DNA of 64,000 nt from Thermobifida halotolerans (GTDB lineage Bacteria > Actinomycetota > Actinomycetes > Streptosporangiales > Streptosporangiaceae). This document shows, one piece after another, positions 46,359 to 55,554 of this stretch (positions are counted from its first letter, which is position 1; each line of letters opens with the position of its first letter). The translations under genes and the position numbers were made by a program. The stretch lies in NCBI RefSeq assembly GCF_003574835.2, contig NZ_CP063196.1:2356001-2420000 (forward strand), read 5' to 3'. The notes beneath the pieces were generated by a model. The model was not told the DNA's origin. It did not search any database and saw only the letters and a list, made by a program, of their open reading frames with translations.

Positions 46359-47291
46359 ATGACTTCGAGCATCACCGTTCCGCGTCCGGTTCCCACGGCC
46401 CTCGACGTGCGCCTGGCCGCCGAACGCACCGCGCCGCACCTGCGCCGCACCCCGCTGCTCCGGGCCGAACTGCGGGGGCGTCCGCTACTGCTGAAACTGG
46501 AGCACCTGCAGACCACCGGCGCGTTCAAGCTGCGCGGCGCGCTCAACGCGCTGCTCGCCCGGGACTCGGGCGGGCGGGTCGTCACCGCCTCGGGCGGCAA
46601 CCACGGCCTGGGGGTGGCCACCGCGGCCCGGATGCTGGGGGCGCGCGCCACCGTGTACGTGCCCGAGACCGTCCCCGAGGTCAAGGAGCGGCGGCTGCGG
46701 GAGGCCGGGGCCGAGATCGTGCGCGCCGGAGCCGACTACGCGACGGCCGCCGCGGCGGCCCGGGAGTACGCCGAGGCCGAGGGCGTGCGCTACCTGCACG
46801 CCTACGACGACCCGGACGTGGTGGCGGGCCAGGGCACTCTCGGTTACGAGATCGCCGCGGACGCGCCGGACTGCGACGCGGTGGCGGTGGCCGTAGGCGG
46901 GGGCGGACTGGTCGCCGGGGTGAGCCTGGGCATCGGCGAGGAGCGCACCGCGGTGGCGGTGGAGCCGCACGGCTGCGCCAGCCTGCACGCCGCGCTCGCC
47001 GCGGGCGGACCGGTGGACGCCCCCGTGGACTCGGTGGCGTCCTCGGCGCTGGGCGCGTCCCGGGTCGGCGACGTCCCGTTCGCGGTGCTGCGCGGCCGCC
47101 GCCTGGCCACGGCGCTGGTGTCCGACACCGAGATCCTGGCAGCGCGCGACCTGCTGTGGGAGGAGTTCCGCATCGCCGCCGAACCCGCCGCCGCCGCGCC
47201 GATGGCCGCCTGGCTGGCCGGGCGGGTCCCCGGGGAACTGCCGTGCGTGGTGGTCTGCGGCGCCAACGCCGACTGGCGGCCCGTCGACTGA
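46359..47291 (+). CDS. threonine/serine dehydratase-like PLP enzyme
   Basis: 310 residues. Fold-type II PLP enzyme: PLP lysine in TTGAFKLRGALNALL (~residue 55), phosphate/substrate loop ASGGNHGLGVA, and VGGGGLVAGVSLGI. No regulatory ACT domain, so it resembles the catabolic type. It deaminates Thr or Ser to a keto acid. Controlled in all likelihood by the divergent LysR gene. Confidence 0.88.
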   Translation: MTSSITVPRPVPTALDVRLAAERTAPHLRRTPLLRAELRGRPLLLKLEHLQTTGAFKLRGALNALLARDSGGRVVTASGGNHGLGVATAARMLGARATVYVPETVPEVKERRLREAGAEIVRAGADYATAAAAAREYAEAEGVRYLHAYDDPDVVAGQGTLGYEIAADAPDCDAVAVAVGGGGLVAGVSLGIGEERTAVAVEPHGCASLHAALAAGGPVDAPVDSVASSALGASRVGDVPFAVLRGRRLATALVSDTEILAARDLLWEEFRIAAEPAAAAPMAAWLAGRVPGELPCVVVCGANADWRPVD

Positions 47292-47378
47292 CCCCTCTGA
47301 AAGACGCTCCGGGACGGGCCGGGGTGGCGGAGGAGTGACGCGCTCCCCGTGCCCCCGCCTCCCCGCACCACGGGGTCT

Positions 47379-47415
47379 CCGGGTGGTCCTGCCCCTGGGG
47401 GGTAGGACCACCCGG
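47379..47415. terminator. bidirectional hairpin terminator
   Basis: CCGGGTGGTCCT pairs with AGGACCACCCGG across a 13-nt loop, between the convergent dehydratase and glycosyltransferase genes. Confidence 0.75.
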
Positions 47416-47460
47416 ACCTTCCCCGGGGCCGAGGTGGTCTGGACCTCCTTGCGGCACCGG

Positions 47461-48300
47461 TCAGGGGATGGGCCGTGCCTCCTCGGAGCGGGAGAACAGT
47501 TTGCGCAGCGACAGCGTGCCCTCGTACGGGGTGTAGGCGCGCAGCATCAGCGACACCGACGGGAACAGGAAGACCAGCCCGGCGAACTTGAACGCCCGCG
47601 CGCCCACCGCCGCCCGCCGCTCGCCGTGCAGCGCGTAGGTGTGGTGCCAGGTCCGCAGGTAGCGGTGGAGGTCCCGCAGCGAACCGCCGATGCGGCGTGC
47701 CGAGACCGGGGCGCGCATCCGGTCGGTGTAGCACACCTTGCGGCCCAGGCGGTGCAGGTGGATGGCCAGGTCCAGGTCCTCGAAGATGTCGGGGCCGGGG
47801 CAGGCGTGCTCGCGCAGTTCCCGCCAGCACTCCTTGGTCAGCGCCATGTTGGAGCCCCACAGCATCGGGTGCCCCGACAGCATGCGGTTGACCCGGTGGC
47901 AGAACAGGCGCTGGGCGACCAGCCCGGTGCGGTGCAGCGGCGCGTCGTAGAACCAGGACGGGCCGGTGGCCGCCGAGACCGTCGGGTCGGCGAACGCCTC
48001 GGCGAGCCGCTGCGACCAGTCCGGCTCGACCAGGGTGTCGGCGTCGATACGCCCCAGGATGTCACCGGTGGCCTCGTCGAAGCCGCGGTTGCGCGCCGGA
48101 ACCAGTCCCTGGGTCGTCTCGCGAATCACCCGGACCCCGTGATCGCGGTACTTCTCGGCGATCTCACCGGTCCGGTCGCTGGAGTTGTTGTCGACGACCA
48201 GGATCTCGTCGACCGGCACGATCTGGCTCACCAACGCGTCCAGGCAGCGCCCGATCACCGCCTCCTCGTTGTAGGCGGGCACCACCACCGAGATCTTCAT
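47461..48300 (-). CDS. family 2 glycosyltransferase
   Basis: 279 residues, GT-A fold: ISVVVPAYNEEAVIGRCLDA, VDNNSSDRTGEIA, DADTLVEPDW (DxD), then DIFEDLDLAIHLHRLG with the ED acid and a C-terminal hydrophobic stretch (FAGLVFLFPSVSLMLRA) that may tether it to the membrane. Acceptor and sugar unknown. It is monocistronic; the 311 bp upstream to 48,611 show no gene. Confidence 0.88.
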   Translation of the reverse strand: MKISVVVPAYNEEAVIGRCLDALVSQIVPVDEILVVDNNSSDRTGEIAEKYRDHGVRVIRETTQGLVPARNRGFDEATGDILGRIDADTLVEPDWSQRLAEAFADPTVSAATGPSWFYDAPLHRTGLVAQRLFCHRVNRMLSGHPMLWGSNMALTKECWRELREHACPGPDIFEDLDLAIHLHRLGRKVCYTDRMRAPVSARRIGGSLRDLHRYLRTWHHTYALHGERRAAVGARAFKFAGLVFLFPSVSLMLRAYTPYEGTLSLRKLFSRSEEARPIP

Positions 48301-48611
48301 CTTCTCCCCATCGTCCAGTGTGTCGGATACCGCGGCCCGGTCGACGGTGGCCCGAGGCCGCGCCCGCCGTCAAGGCCGACACCCCACGGGCCGTCCCACC
48401 GCGCCCGCACGGTCGGATCCGCTGCGATCGCCTCCGGTTCCCACCGCAGGCAGGAGAGATACCTATCGCACGGATCCGAACACTGCTTGGATCGCGGGTG
48501 AAGTCTTCGCCCGCCGAGGTCAAAGTATCCCGAACCGGGCGCGACCACGAGACCCCGGGAGCGGAAGTTCGCCACACCCGGCCGCGGGACCGCGGACGAC
48601 GGGCGCCGTGG

Positions 48612-48977
48612 TCAGTCGCGGGGCACCAGTGCGGTGTAATCTCCCCGCTCGTCGCGCTCCAGGTCGCACAGCGCCACCACGGCGGAGCGGTCGATCGGCC
48701 CGTAGACGTGCCGGAACACCACTCCCTCGTCGAATCCCGGCGGGGTGGGGACCGCCTCCTCGTCCCGCACCTCCACCTCCTTTCCGAGTCCCGCCTCGTC
48801 GATCACCAGCGCCACCACGGGGCTGGGCGGATTACGGAAGAACGCGTTGGCCACCCGCAGGGTCATCTCCTCGTCGGCCACGCCGTGTACGAAACCGTCC
48901 CGCTGCAGCGAGGCGGGCGCATAGGGGCGGTCGGGTTCGGACCGCCATCTCTCGATCGGTGCCACGTGATAGATCAC
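48612..48977 (-). CDS. DUF952 protein
   Basis: 121 residues beginning MIYHVAPIERWR, then YAPASLQRDGFVHGVADEEM and FDEGVVFRHVYGPIDRSAVV. This is the complete DUF952 pattern. The family (often linked to glutathione-S-transferase-like or ART-like folds) has no established role. Monocistronic. Confidence 0.85.
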   Translation of the reverse strand: MIYHVAPIERWRSEPDRPYAPASLQRDGFVHGVADEEMTLRVANAFFRNPPSPVVALVIDEAGLGKEVEVRDEEAVPTPPGFDEGVVFRHVYGPIDRSAVVALCDLERDERGDYTALVPRD

Positions 48978-49238
48978 CGGATATTTCTATCGCGATTTCG
49001 TCCCTCTTCGGCACATTCTGACGTGAGTCACCGTCTCTTCGCCAAGAAATCACTGGACAGACCGGGTGAGAGGTTTGTTGTCCAGTGGGCGGTACCGGAT
49101 TTTCCGACACGCGTTTTCGCGATTCCAGACATGTCCGCATTTTGTCCGCGCCGTCCGGTGCGTTGGTGGAGATCCGACCGGAACGCGTCCGCGCCCCGGC
49201 GCGCGGACGCCGGGGCGCGGACAGGGCGGGTGACGGGG

Positions 49239-50762
49239 TCAGGAGCGGGGCAGCAGGTCCGCCAGCCACGCCTCGACGTCGGCGGAGGTACGCGGCAGCG
49301 CGGCGGACAGGTTGCGGTTGCCGTCGGGGGTGACGAGGATGTCGTCCTCGATGCGCACCCCGATGCCGCGCAGCTCCTCGGGCACGGTCAGGTCGTCGGG
49401 CTGGAAGTACAGGCCCGGCTCCACCGTCATGACCATGCCGGGCTCCAGGACGCCGTCCACATAGGCCTCGGTGCGCGCCACCGCGCAGTCGTGCACGTCC
49501 AGGCCGAGCATGTGGCCGGTGCCGTGCAGGGTGTAGCGGCGCTGCAGCCCCAGTTCGACGACGCGCTCGGCCGGCCCCTCCAGCAGCCCCCACTCCACCA
49601 GGCCCTCGGCGAGCACCCGCTGGGCGGCGTCGTGGTAGGCCCGGAACGGGCGCCCGGGCCGCACCTCGGCGATGCCCGCCTCCTGGGCGGCGTACACCAG
49701 GTCGTAGACGCGGCGCTGCACGTCGGTGAAGCGCCCGCTGACCGGGAGGGTGCGGGTGACGTCGGCGGTGTAGAGGGTGGTGGTCTCCACGCCCGCGTCG
49801 AGCAGCAGCAGCTCGCCGGGGCGCACCGGACCGTCGTTGCGCATCCAGTGCAGGGTGGTGGCGTTGGGGCCGGAGGCGGCGATGGTGCCGTAGCCGACGT
49901 CGTTGCCCTCCACGCGGGCGCGCAGGAAGAACGTGCCCTCGATGTAGCGCTCGGAGGTGGCCTGGGCCTGCGGCAGCACGCGGACCACGTCCTCGAAGCC
50001 GCGCACGGTGGAGTCGACGGCCCGCTGCAACTGGCCGACCTCCCACTCGTCCTTGACCAGGCGCGCGTCGTGCAGGAAGACCGCCAGTTCGGCGTCGCGG
50101 CGGGCGGCCTCCTCGGCGGCCTCGGGCTCCCCCGTCGAGCGGCGCAGGGTGAGCACGCCCTCCAGGGCGGCGTCGTGGCCGCGCACGATGCGGGTGGGCG
50201 CATCGGGCGCGTCGCGCAGCACGTCGGGCAGGGTGCGCACGTCACGGGTGGGCAGCCCGTACAGCGCGGCGGACTCGGCGAGGCTGTTGCGCCGCCCAGT
50301 CCACAGCTCGCCGTGCCCGTCCAGCCAGAACTCGCCGTTGTCGCGCTCGGAGCGCGGCAGCAGGTACAGCGCGGCGTCGTGGCCGCCGTCGGTGCGCGGC
50401 TCCAGGACCAGGCAGCCGTCCTCGGACTGGTCGCCGGTCAGGTAGACGTAGTCGCTGGCGGCGCGGAACGGGTACTCGGTGTCGTTGGAGCGGGTCTTGA
50501 GGTTGCCCGCGGGGATCACCAGCCGCTCGCCGGGGAAGCGGGCGCTGAGCGCGGCGCGCCGCTTGGCGGTGTAGGGGGCCTGCTCGACCGGGTCCAGGTC
50601 CCGCCGCTCGGTGTCGGCCCACCCGGTGCGCATCCACCGCTCCAGTTCGGGTGAGACGTCCCGGTAGGGGCCGTTCTTGCGGCCTCGGAACCGGGGTGCG
50701 GCCTTCTGCCGCTCCTGCTCCTCGCCGACCGGCTGTCCCTCGGAGTACTGCTGCTCACTCAC
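49239..50762 (-). CDS. pepP: aminopeptidase P family protein
   Basis: 507 residues: AMP_N domain (~80-230; ERLVIPAGNLKTRSNDTEYP) then the pita-bread M24 domain. The five metal ligands are visible as LLLDAGVETTTLYTADVTRT (two Asp), GTGHMLGLDVHD (His), MTVEPGLYF (Glu) and GVRIEDDILV (Glu). It removes N-terminal residues preceding proline. Length is normal for the actinobacterial form, whose N-terminal ~60 residues (PYRDVSPELERWMRTGW) are typical. Confidence 0.93.
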   Translation of the reverse strand: MSEQQYSEGQPVGEEQERQKAAPRFRGRKNGPYRDVSPELERWMRTGWADTERRDLDPVEQAPYTAKRRAALSARFPGERLVIPAGNLKTRSNDTEYPFRAASDYVYLTGDQSEDGCLVLEPRTDGGHDAALYLLPRSERDNGEFWLDGHGELWTGRRNSLAESAALYGLPTRDVRTLPDVLRDAPDAPTRIVRGHDAALEGVLTLRRSTGEPEAAEEAARRDAELAVFLHDARLVKDEWEVGQLQRAVDSTVRGFEDVVRVLPQAQATSERYIEGTFFLRARVEGNDVGYGTIAASGPNATTLHWMRNDGPVRPGELLLLDAGVETTTLYTADVTRTLPVSGRFTDVQRRVYDLVYAAQEAGIAEVRPGRPFRAYHDAAQRVLAEGLVEWGLLEGPAERVVELGLQRRYTLHGTGHMLGLDVHDCAVARTEAYVDGVLEPGMVMTVEPGLYFQPDDLTVPEELRGIGVRIEDDILVTPDGNRNLSAALPRTSADVEAWLADLLPRS

Positions 50763-50852
50763 GGCTGCCCTCCCTGTGCCTTCGCGTGCCTCACCTGGTG
50801 CCTACCCGGGCGGGTGCGGCCCTGCTTCCCATGCTAGGAGCAGGGCGCGACC

Positions 50853-50922
50853 CCGCGATGATCTTGACCCCCGGGGGGCTTCTCCGCGAAACACCGCCTC
50901 CTGTTGTCGAGACCATCGCGGT
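50853..50922. repeat. palindromic repeat, degenerate copy
   Basis: Arms CCGCGATGATCTTGACC and GTCGAGACCATCGCGG enclose the same core (CGCGAAACACCGCC) found at 51,174-51,242. Pairing is imperfect. It is followed by GGTTCAGAG, as is the second copy. Confidence 0.7.
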
Positions 50923-51173
50923 TCAGAGGCGGGGAGACGAGGAGACGAGGCATTCCACCCCACCCCCCGCAACGGCCCCCACGGGTTGGCAGCGCCTGGA
51001 CTCGGCGCCGGGGCGCCTCGACCGGCCACCGGCAACCCGTGGCAACCCACCGCAGGGGCCGGACTGGACACCGTACCCTCCCCCGCATGCGGAAGAGGCC
51101 CCCGGAGGAAAAGGAAACACCCGAACGGCCGGGTCCGCTTCGGCCGGGAGGCGCGGCAGCCTTGAGGCAGCCC

Positions 51174-51242
51174 CCGCGATGATCTCGACCCCAGTGGGCC
51201 TTTTTCGCGAAACACCGCCCACTGGGGTCAAGATCATCGCGG
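51174..51242. repeat. palindromic repeat, near-perfect copy
   Basis: 26-nt arms (starting CCGCGATGATCTCGACCCCA) match in 25 of 26 positions across a 17-nt loop holding TTTTTCGCGAAACACC. It lies at the 3' end of the DUF397 gene, 250 bp from the first copy. It could be a REP/MITE-type element or a terminator. Two copies close together suggest a dispersed genomic family. Confidence 0.75.
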
Positions 51243-51243
51243 T

Positions 51244-51498
51244 TCAGAGCACGTCGCGACGCGCGGCGGCAAGGAACGCCCCCCACGCGGCGGAAGGGAA
51301 GGCCAAGTGGCCGAGGGAAGGGTGCTTGGAGTCCCGGAGGGCGGCCCCGGGGGTAGGGAGGGGGGCGACTTCGAGGCAGTTCTGATCTTGGCCGCTGTGG
51401 CTGCTCTTGCGGAAGTCGGTGGAGATGGGGGCCACCTCGACACAGTTAACCCCTTGGCCGCTGTAACTACTCTTGCGGAACACCAGTTCGTGGCTCAT
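51244..51498 (-). CDS. DUF397 protein
   Basis: 84 residues with two tandem DUF397 motifs (FRKSSYSGQGVNCVEVAP and FRKSSHSGQDQNCLEVAP), then an unusual tail (HLAFPSAAWGAFLAAARRD) resembling the family's WxxFL ending. DUF397 proteins are the small partners of Scr1-type XRE regulators in actinobacteria. The start overlaps the stop of the upstream regulator. Confidence 0.88.
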   Translation of the reverse strand: MSHELVFRKSSYSGQGVNCVEVAPISTDFRKSSHSGQDQNCLEVAPLPTPGAALRDSKHPSLGHLAFPSAAWGAFLAAARRDVL

Positions 51499-52358
51499 TC
51501 ACTGCTCTCTAGAGTTTTAAGGGCTTTGGAGACGATCGTGGCAGATTGTGCCGCACTGACCGCCGATCCCTGTATATCCCCGAAAGCAGCGATATACGGC
51601 TGCACGTCCTCGGGCAACTCCAGGTAGAGCGCTTCGTTCAGTGTCTCCACGCACACGATGGTGGGGTCGAGCGGACTGGGGAACTCCAGGATGGTGAACG
51701 GGGCGGTCAGCGCGGCGTGTGCGCCTGCGGCCAAGGGCAGGATCTGCACGTCGATGTGCGGCATCTTCGCCATGTGCAGTAGGTGACGGAGTTGACCGGC
51801 CATCACCTCTCGCCCACCGATCAGACGCAGCAGGGCTGATTCGTCGATGACCGCGCGCAGATGGACTGGGTCGAAGCGGGTGAGGATTTCCCGCCGCGTC
51901 ATGCGGGCCTCCACCCGGCGTCGGATCACTCCGTGGTCGGTGTACCTGCCGCCCCGGAAGATGGCTTCGGCGTACTCGGGAGTCTGCAACAGCCCGGGAA
52001 TGACCTGAGATTCGAATGCTCGGACGGTGGATGCCTCGGCCTCGAAGTCCGGAAGCGCCTCGTTGCCGAACACGTCGCGATACTTCATCCACCAGCCCCG
52101 CTCCTTGGCGTCGCGGGCGAGCTGGTGTAGGGCCTCACGCTTCTCAACTTCCTCAACCTTGTAGAGGTTCAGCAGTTTGTCGAGGTCAGCGGCCTTGATC
52201 GTCTGCGTCTCGGAATTCTCGATCTTGCTGAGCTTACCCACAGCCCACTTGAGTTCCTGGGCGACCTGCTTGGTGGTCAAACTCTGCTGGTGACGGGCTT
52301 GACGAAGTTCAGCAGACAGACGACGGCGACGGATGGACGGGCTGTGCGGCTGACGCAT
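51495..52358 (-). CDS. Scr1-like XRE regulator (DUF5753)
   Basis: 287 residues from MRQPHSPSIRRR; a GTG two codons earlier with GAGGTGAA is also possible. The N-terminal HTH is LRQARHQQSLTTKQVAQELK with ENSETQTIKAADL. The DUF5753 domain follows (VRAFESQVIPGLLQTPEYAE, then REILTRFDPVHLRAVIDESA). This is the usual partner of DUF397, described as a toxin-antitoxin-like regulatory pair. It diverges from a HATPase gene, the third usual member of such loci. Confidence 0.9.
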   Translation of the reverse strand: MRQPHSPSIRRRRLSAELRQARHQQSLTTKQVAQELKWAVGKLSKIENSETQTIKAADLDKLLNLYKVEEVEKREALHQLARDAKERGWWMKYRDVFGNEALPDFEAEASTVRAFESQVIPGLLQTPEYAEAIFRGGRYTDHGVIRRRVEARMTRREILTRFDPVHLRAVIDESALLRLIGGREVMAGQLRHLLHMAKMPHIDVQILPLAAGAHAALTAPFTILEFPSPLDPTIVCVETLNEALYLELPEDVQPYIAAFGDIQGSAVSAAQSATIVSKALKTLESSE

Positions 52359-52390
52359 GGACACGGCTTCACCTCTACTCTCAAAGGAAA

Positions 52391-52441
52391 TTTCACTATC
52401 CAACGTTGACTCTAGTGAAATTCACTTTTACTGTAAAAGTG
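52391..52441. promoter_or_regulatory. two operator palindromes
   Basis: TTTCACTA-N14-TAGTGAAA (52,391-52,420) and the perfect 19-bp CACTTTTACTGTAAAAGTG (52,423-52,441) lie in the AT-rich gap between the divergent Scr1-like and HATPase genes. These are likely binding sites for the XRE regulator. Confidence 0.65.
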
Positions 52442-52573
52442 TAGCCAGCGACCACCGCACCACAGACAGTCTTCCTGGTCAGGCTATGCCCCGTCCGCCC
52501 GCCGTGTCCGAGGAACCGGACTGTTTCGCGGACGCCCCTTACCGCACAGTCACAACCACTCCGAGGAGTCTGC

Positions 52574-53119
52574 ATGCCGCTACTCGCACCACCCCCGCTA
52601 CCCTCCGTCACTGTCCCGTTGGGACTGGTGATCCCGCCCGGCAAGGAGCACTACTTCGACACCACCGCCAAACCCGTGCACTACCGGTGCCGCTCCTTCG
52701 AGTTCCGAGGCGAGACGGCCTTCCTGCCCCTGGTCCACGCCTTCCTCACCACCTGCGCGGCCGGACGTGACCCCGACTACGCCTACCTCTTCCGCCTGCT
52801 CGGCGTGGAACTGGCCACCAACGCCATTCAGCACACCAACTCCGGCCAACCGGGCGGCACCTTCACCCTGCACGTGGTGCGCACCCCCACCCACATGAAG
52901 CTGACCTGCTCCGACTCCGGCGACGGCCGCATCCGTCCCATCCGCGACCCCGAGTACCTGGCCCCGCTGCCGATCGACCCCGACCGCGAGGGCGGCCACG
53001 GCCTGGCCCTCCTCGACGCCCTGGCCACCACCTGGGGCGACGACGGCCGCCAAGCCTTCCGCCGCGTCTGGTTCACCCTCGACCACGACCTGGCAGGAAG
53101 CGCCTGGCCCACCCTCTGA
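52574..53119 (+). CDS. HATPase anti-sigma-like protein
   Basis: 181 residues with GAGGAG upstream. HATPase_c of RsbW type: N-box ELATNAIQHTNSG, then TCSDSGDGRIRP (G1) and GGHGLALLDALATTWGDDG (G2). Stand-alone HATPases next to DUF397/Scr1 modules are common in actinobacteria, with unresolved partners. Expressed divergently from the regulator pair. Confidence 0.85.
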   Translation: MPLLAPPPLPSVTVPLGLVIPPGKEHYFDTTAKPVHYRCRSFEFRGETAFLPLVHAFLTTCAAGRDPDYAYLFRLLGVELATNAIQHTNSGQPGGTFTLHVVRTPTHMKLTCSDSGDGRIRPIRDPEYLAPLPIDPDREGGHGLALLDALATTWGDDGRQAFRRVWFTLDHDLAGSAWPTL

Positions 53120-53249
53120 TCACCAGACTGGCATCGTGCCTTGCCCGCCAGGCGCGAGAAACTTCGGTTGTCAACAGAGTGAGCGACGGACGCTACCGCC
53201 CCGTCCCCCCGTGCCCCCGCATCAGCGACAGCGGCAGCACAAGCAGGTG

Positions 53250-53340
53250 GTGATCCCCGCACACGCGGGGATGGTCCGACGTTGAACCGCCACCACGGCA
53301 CCGCGTGGCCATGCTCCCCGTGTATGCGGGGATTGGGTCC
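53250..53340 (+). CRISPR. I-E-like relic: two repeats, one spacer
   Basis: GTGATCCCCGCACACGCGGG (53,250 onward, 29 nt ending GGATGGTCCG), exactly 32 nt of unique sequence (53,279-53,310), then ATGCTCCCCGTGTATGCGGG (53,311 onward, degenerate). The 29+32 geometry matches type I-E. It sits directly upstream of an hsdR tail, so it is part of a decayed defence region. Confidence 0.72.
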
Positions 53341-53408
53341 CGCCCCGCTGGGGCGGGACCACGACAGCGGCTGGCCAATCCGCTGGGCGACGCCGAGGTG
53401 AAGACCCG

Positions 53409-53777
53409 CCTCGTCGAGCGCGGGCGGCCTCGGCCGCCGAGGTCTGCACCGCAGAAGAGCTGCGGCGGGCACAGCGGGAGCACGGCGGCGGCCTCGGCCG
53501 TCTGGTGCGCGTCCTGCTCGGGCTGGACCGCGACGCGGTCGAGGCGGCCTTCGCCGCCTTCCGCCAGGGCCGCTCCCTCGGTGCCGCGCAGGCCCGGTTC
53601 GTCGAGACCATGATCGGCTACCTGGAGGGCAACGGGACGCTGGACGTGGGCGCGCTGTACGAGTCGCCGTTCACCTCGCTGGCCCCCAACGGCCCCGAGG
53701 ACCTGTTCGGCGAGGCCGACCTCGACGCGCTCGTCGCCGTCCTGGAGCGCATCGAGGCGACCGCCGTGCCCTCGTGA
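53409..53777 (+). pseudogene. hsdR: hsdR C-terminal fragment (type I RM)
   Basis: About 122 codons without a proper start: TAEELRRAQREHGGGLGRL, LVRVLLGLDRDAVEAAFAAF, RFVETMIGYLEGNGTLDVG and ALYESPFTSLAPNGPEDLF. This is the C-terminal helical domain of type I restriction endonuclease R subunits (normally ~1,000 residues). The helicase and nuclease domains are absent. The break point lies next to the CRISPR-like relic. Confidence 0.82.
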
Positions 53778-53854
53778 GGACACGGCGGTCGCCGAACAGG
53801 CACGGCCTCGCCCCGGCCGGGTCACCTCCCGCAGGAGGCCCGCCGGTGTCGAGG

Positions 53855-54115
53855 TCACCGCCGTCGGCGCACGTTCGGGCCGAACCTGGCCTCGCGTTCC
53901 CTCGGGTCGTCGGGGTCGGGGGAGTTGGCGATGAACACCGCCACCGGCGGGATGACCGCCGCGACCACGCACAGCGCGATGGCCCACTCCACGCCCGCGA
54001 GCATCCCCACCGGGACGGCCAGCGCGAACAGGAGCAGGCACACCGCCATCAGCACGACGTAGCGCCGTCTGCGGCGCGGCGCGTTGCGCCAGCGGTCGCG
54101 GACCACGGTTCTCAT
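53855..54115 (-). CDS. DUF3099 membrane protein
   Basis: 86 residues with two membrane helices (YVVLMAVCLLLFALAVPVGM and WAIALCVVAAVIPPVAVFIA) and the conserved tail NSPDPDDPREREARFGPNVR. Function unknown. The gene lies 14 bp beyond the stop of the phosphoribosyltransferase-hydrolase gene, with which it is probably co-transcribed. Confidence 0.82.
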   Translation of the reverse strand: MRTVVRDRWRNAPRRRRRYVVLMAVCLLLFALAVPVGMLAGVEWAIALCVVAAVIPPVAVFIANSPDPDDPREREARFGPNVRRRR

Positions 54116-54129
54116 CTCCTCCGCGTCGT

Positions 54130-55455
54130 TCAGCCCCGCACCGGGCGCGGGGCCCGGGCCAGGTGGCCGGTGAACCAGTCGCGAGCCAGCTCCGCCACGG
54201 TGGTCAGCGCGCCCGGCTCCTCGAACAGGTGGGTGGCCCCGGGAATCACGGTGAGCCGGTGCTCGCAGCGCAGCCGCGCCTGGGCCTGCCGGTTGAGGTC
54301 GAGCACGTGCGGGTCGTCGCCGCCGACGATGAGCAGGGTGGCGGCGCGCACCGACTCCAGGGCCTCCCCCGCCAGGTCGGGGCGTCCGCCCCGGGACACC
54401 ACGGCCTGGACGTCGCTGCGCGGTTCGGCCGCCGCCGCCAGCGCCGCCGCGGCCCCGGTGCTCGCGCCGAAGTAGCCGACCGGCAGCTTCGCCGTCTCGG
54501 GGCGTTCGCGCACCCACTCGGCCGCCACGGCGAGCCGTCCGGCCAGCAGGCCGATGTCGAACACGTTGTCCCGGTTCTCGGCCTCGGCCTCGCTGAGCAG
54601 GTCGAACAGCAGGGTGCCGAGTCCGCCCCGGTTCAGCGCCTCGGCGACCTCGCGGTTGCGCGGCGAGTGCCGTCCGCTGCCGCTGCCGTGCGCGAACACC
54701 ACGACCCCCACGGCCTGCTCCGGCACGGTCAGGTGCCCCGGCAGCCGGATGGGACCGGCCTGGATCTCGACCTCCTCGTCCACCCCGCCGCTCGGCGGCG
54801 CGTGCTCGGTGCGGGGGCGCACCGCGGCGCGCGCCAGCAGTTCGGTGACCTCCAGGTCGGAGGTCTGGGTGAAGTCGGTGTACCACTGGCCGATGGAGGA
54901 GAAGTCGTCCGGTGTCTGCGGGCAGATCACCTCGTCGGCCTCCTGTTCCAGCCGTTCGACCGCGTCGGGCGCGCCCACCGGGGTGGCCACCACCACCCGG
55001 CGCGCTCCCAGGTGGCGGGCGACCTGGCAGGCGGCGCGCGCCGTGGAGCCGGTGGCGATCCCGTCGTCGACGACCACGGCGGTGCGGCCGCGCAGCGGCA
55101 TCCGCGGCCGGTCTCCCCGGAACTGGCGTACCCGGCGCTCCAGTTCCTGCCGTTCGCGCTCCTCCACGGCGGCGAAGTCGCGTTCGTCGGCCCCGGCCAT
55201 GGACATGACGCGCGCGTCGACGACGCGGGCGCGGTCCTCCCCGATCGCGCCCATCGCCAGCTCCGGTTGGAACGGCACGCCGATCTTGCGGACCACGATC
55301 ACGTCCAGCGGCGCGGCGAGCGCGGTGGCGAGTTCGTAGGCCACGGGAACGCCGCCGCGCGGCAGGCCGAGGACGACGACGTCGTCGCCGTCCAGCCGCT
55401 GTGCCGCCTCCGTGGCGAGCCGCCGTCCCGCGTCCGTCCGGTTGGTGTACGTCAT
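54130..55455 (-). CDS. phosphoribosyltransferase-hydrolase fusion
   Basis: 441 residues from MTYTNRTDAGRRLATE. The N-terminal ~215 residues are a type I phosphoribosyltransferase: VVVLGLPRGGVPVAYELA and the PRPP loop VVVDDGIATGSTARAAC (~residue 122). The C-terminal ~220 residues are a dienelactone-hydrolase-like alpha/beta hydrolase: VVFAHGSGSGRHSPRN, nucleophile GYFGASTGAAAAL, DDPHVLDLN (Asp) and GATHLFEEP (His). This fusion recurs in actinobacteria and some proteobacteria; substrates are unknown. Confidence 0.88.
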   Translation of the reverse strand: MTYTNRTDAGRRLATEAAQRLDGDDVVVLGLPRGGVPVAYELATALAAPLDVIVVRKIGVPFQPELAMGAIGEDRARVVDARVMSMAGADERDFAAVEERERQELERRVRQFRGDRPRMPLRGRTAVVVDDGIATGSTARAACQVARHLGARRVVVATPVGAPDAVERLEQEADEVICPQTPDDFSSIGQWYTDFTQTSDLEVTELLARAAVRPRTEHAPPSGGVDEEVEIQAGPIRLPGHLTVPEQAVGVVVFAHGSGSGRHSPRNREVAEALNRGGLGTLLFDLLSEAEAENRDNVFDIGLLAGRLAVAAEWVRERPETAKLPVGYFGASTGAAAALAAAAEPRSDVQAVVSRGGRPDLAGEALESVRAATLLIVGGDDPHVLDLNRQAQARLRCEHRLTVIPGATHLFEEPGALTTVAELARDWFTGHLARAPRPVRG

Positions 55456-55554
55456 CTCCGCCCTCCCCGGCGAGACTTCCCATGGGGCGGGCACTACCCG
55501 AGCGGTCCGTGCTGATTCGGCTTCCCGGGCACGTATTCGTCGAGGAAGCGGGGG

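Noticed and set aside
49021-49238. Possible small gene between DUF952 and aminopeptidase P
   Set aside because: The frames have no start with a ribosome site and no conserved-looking product; treated as promoter region.
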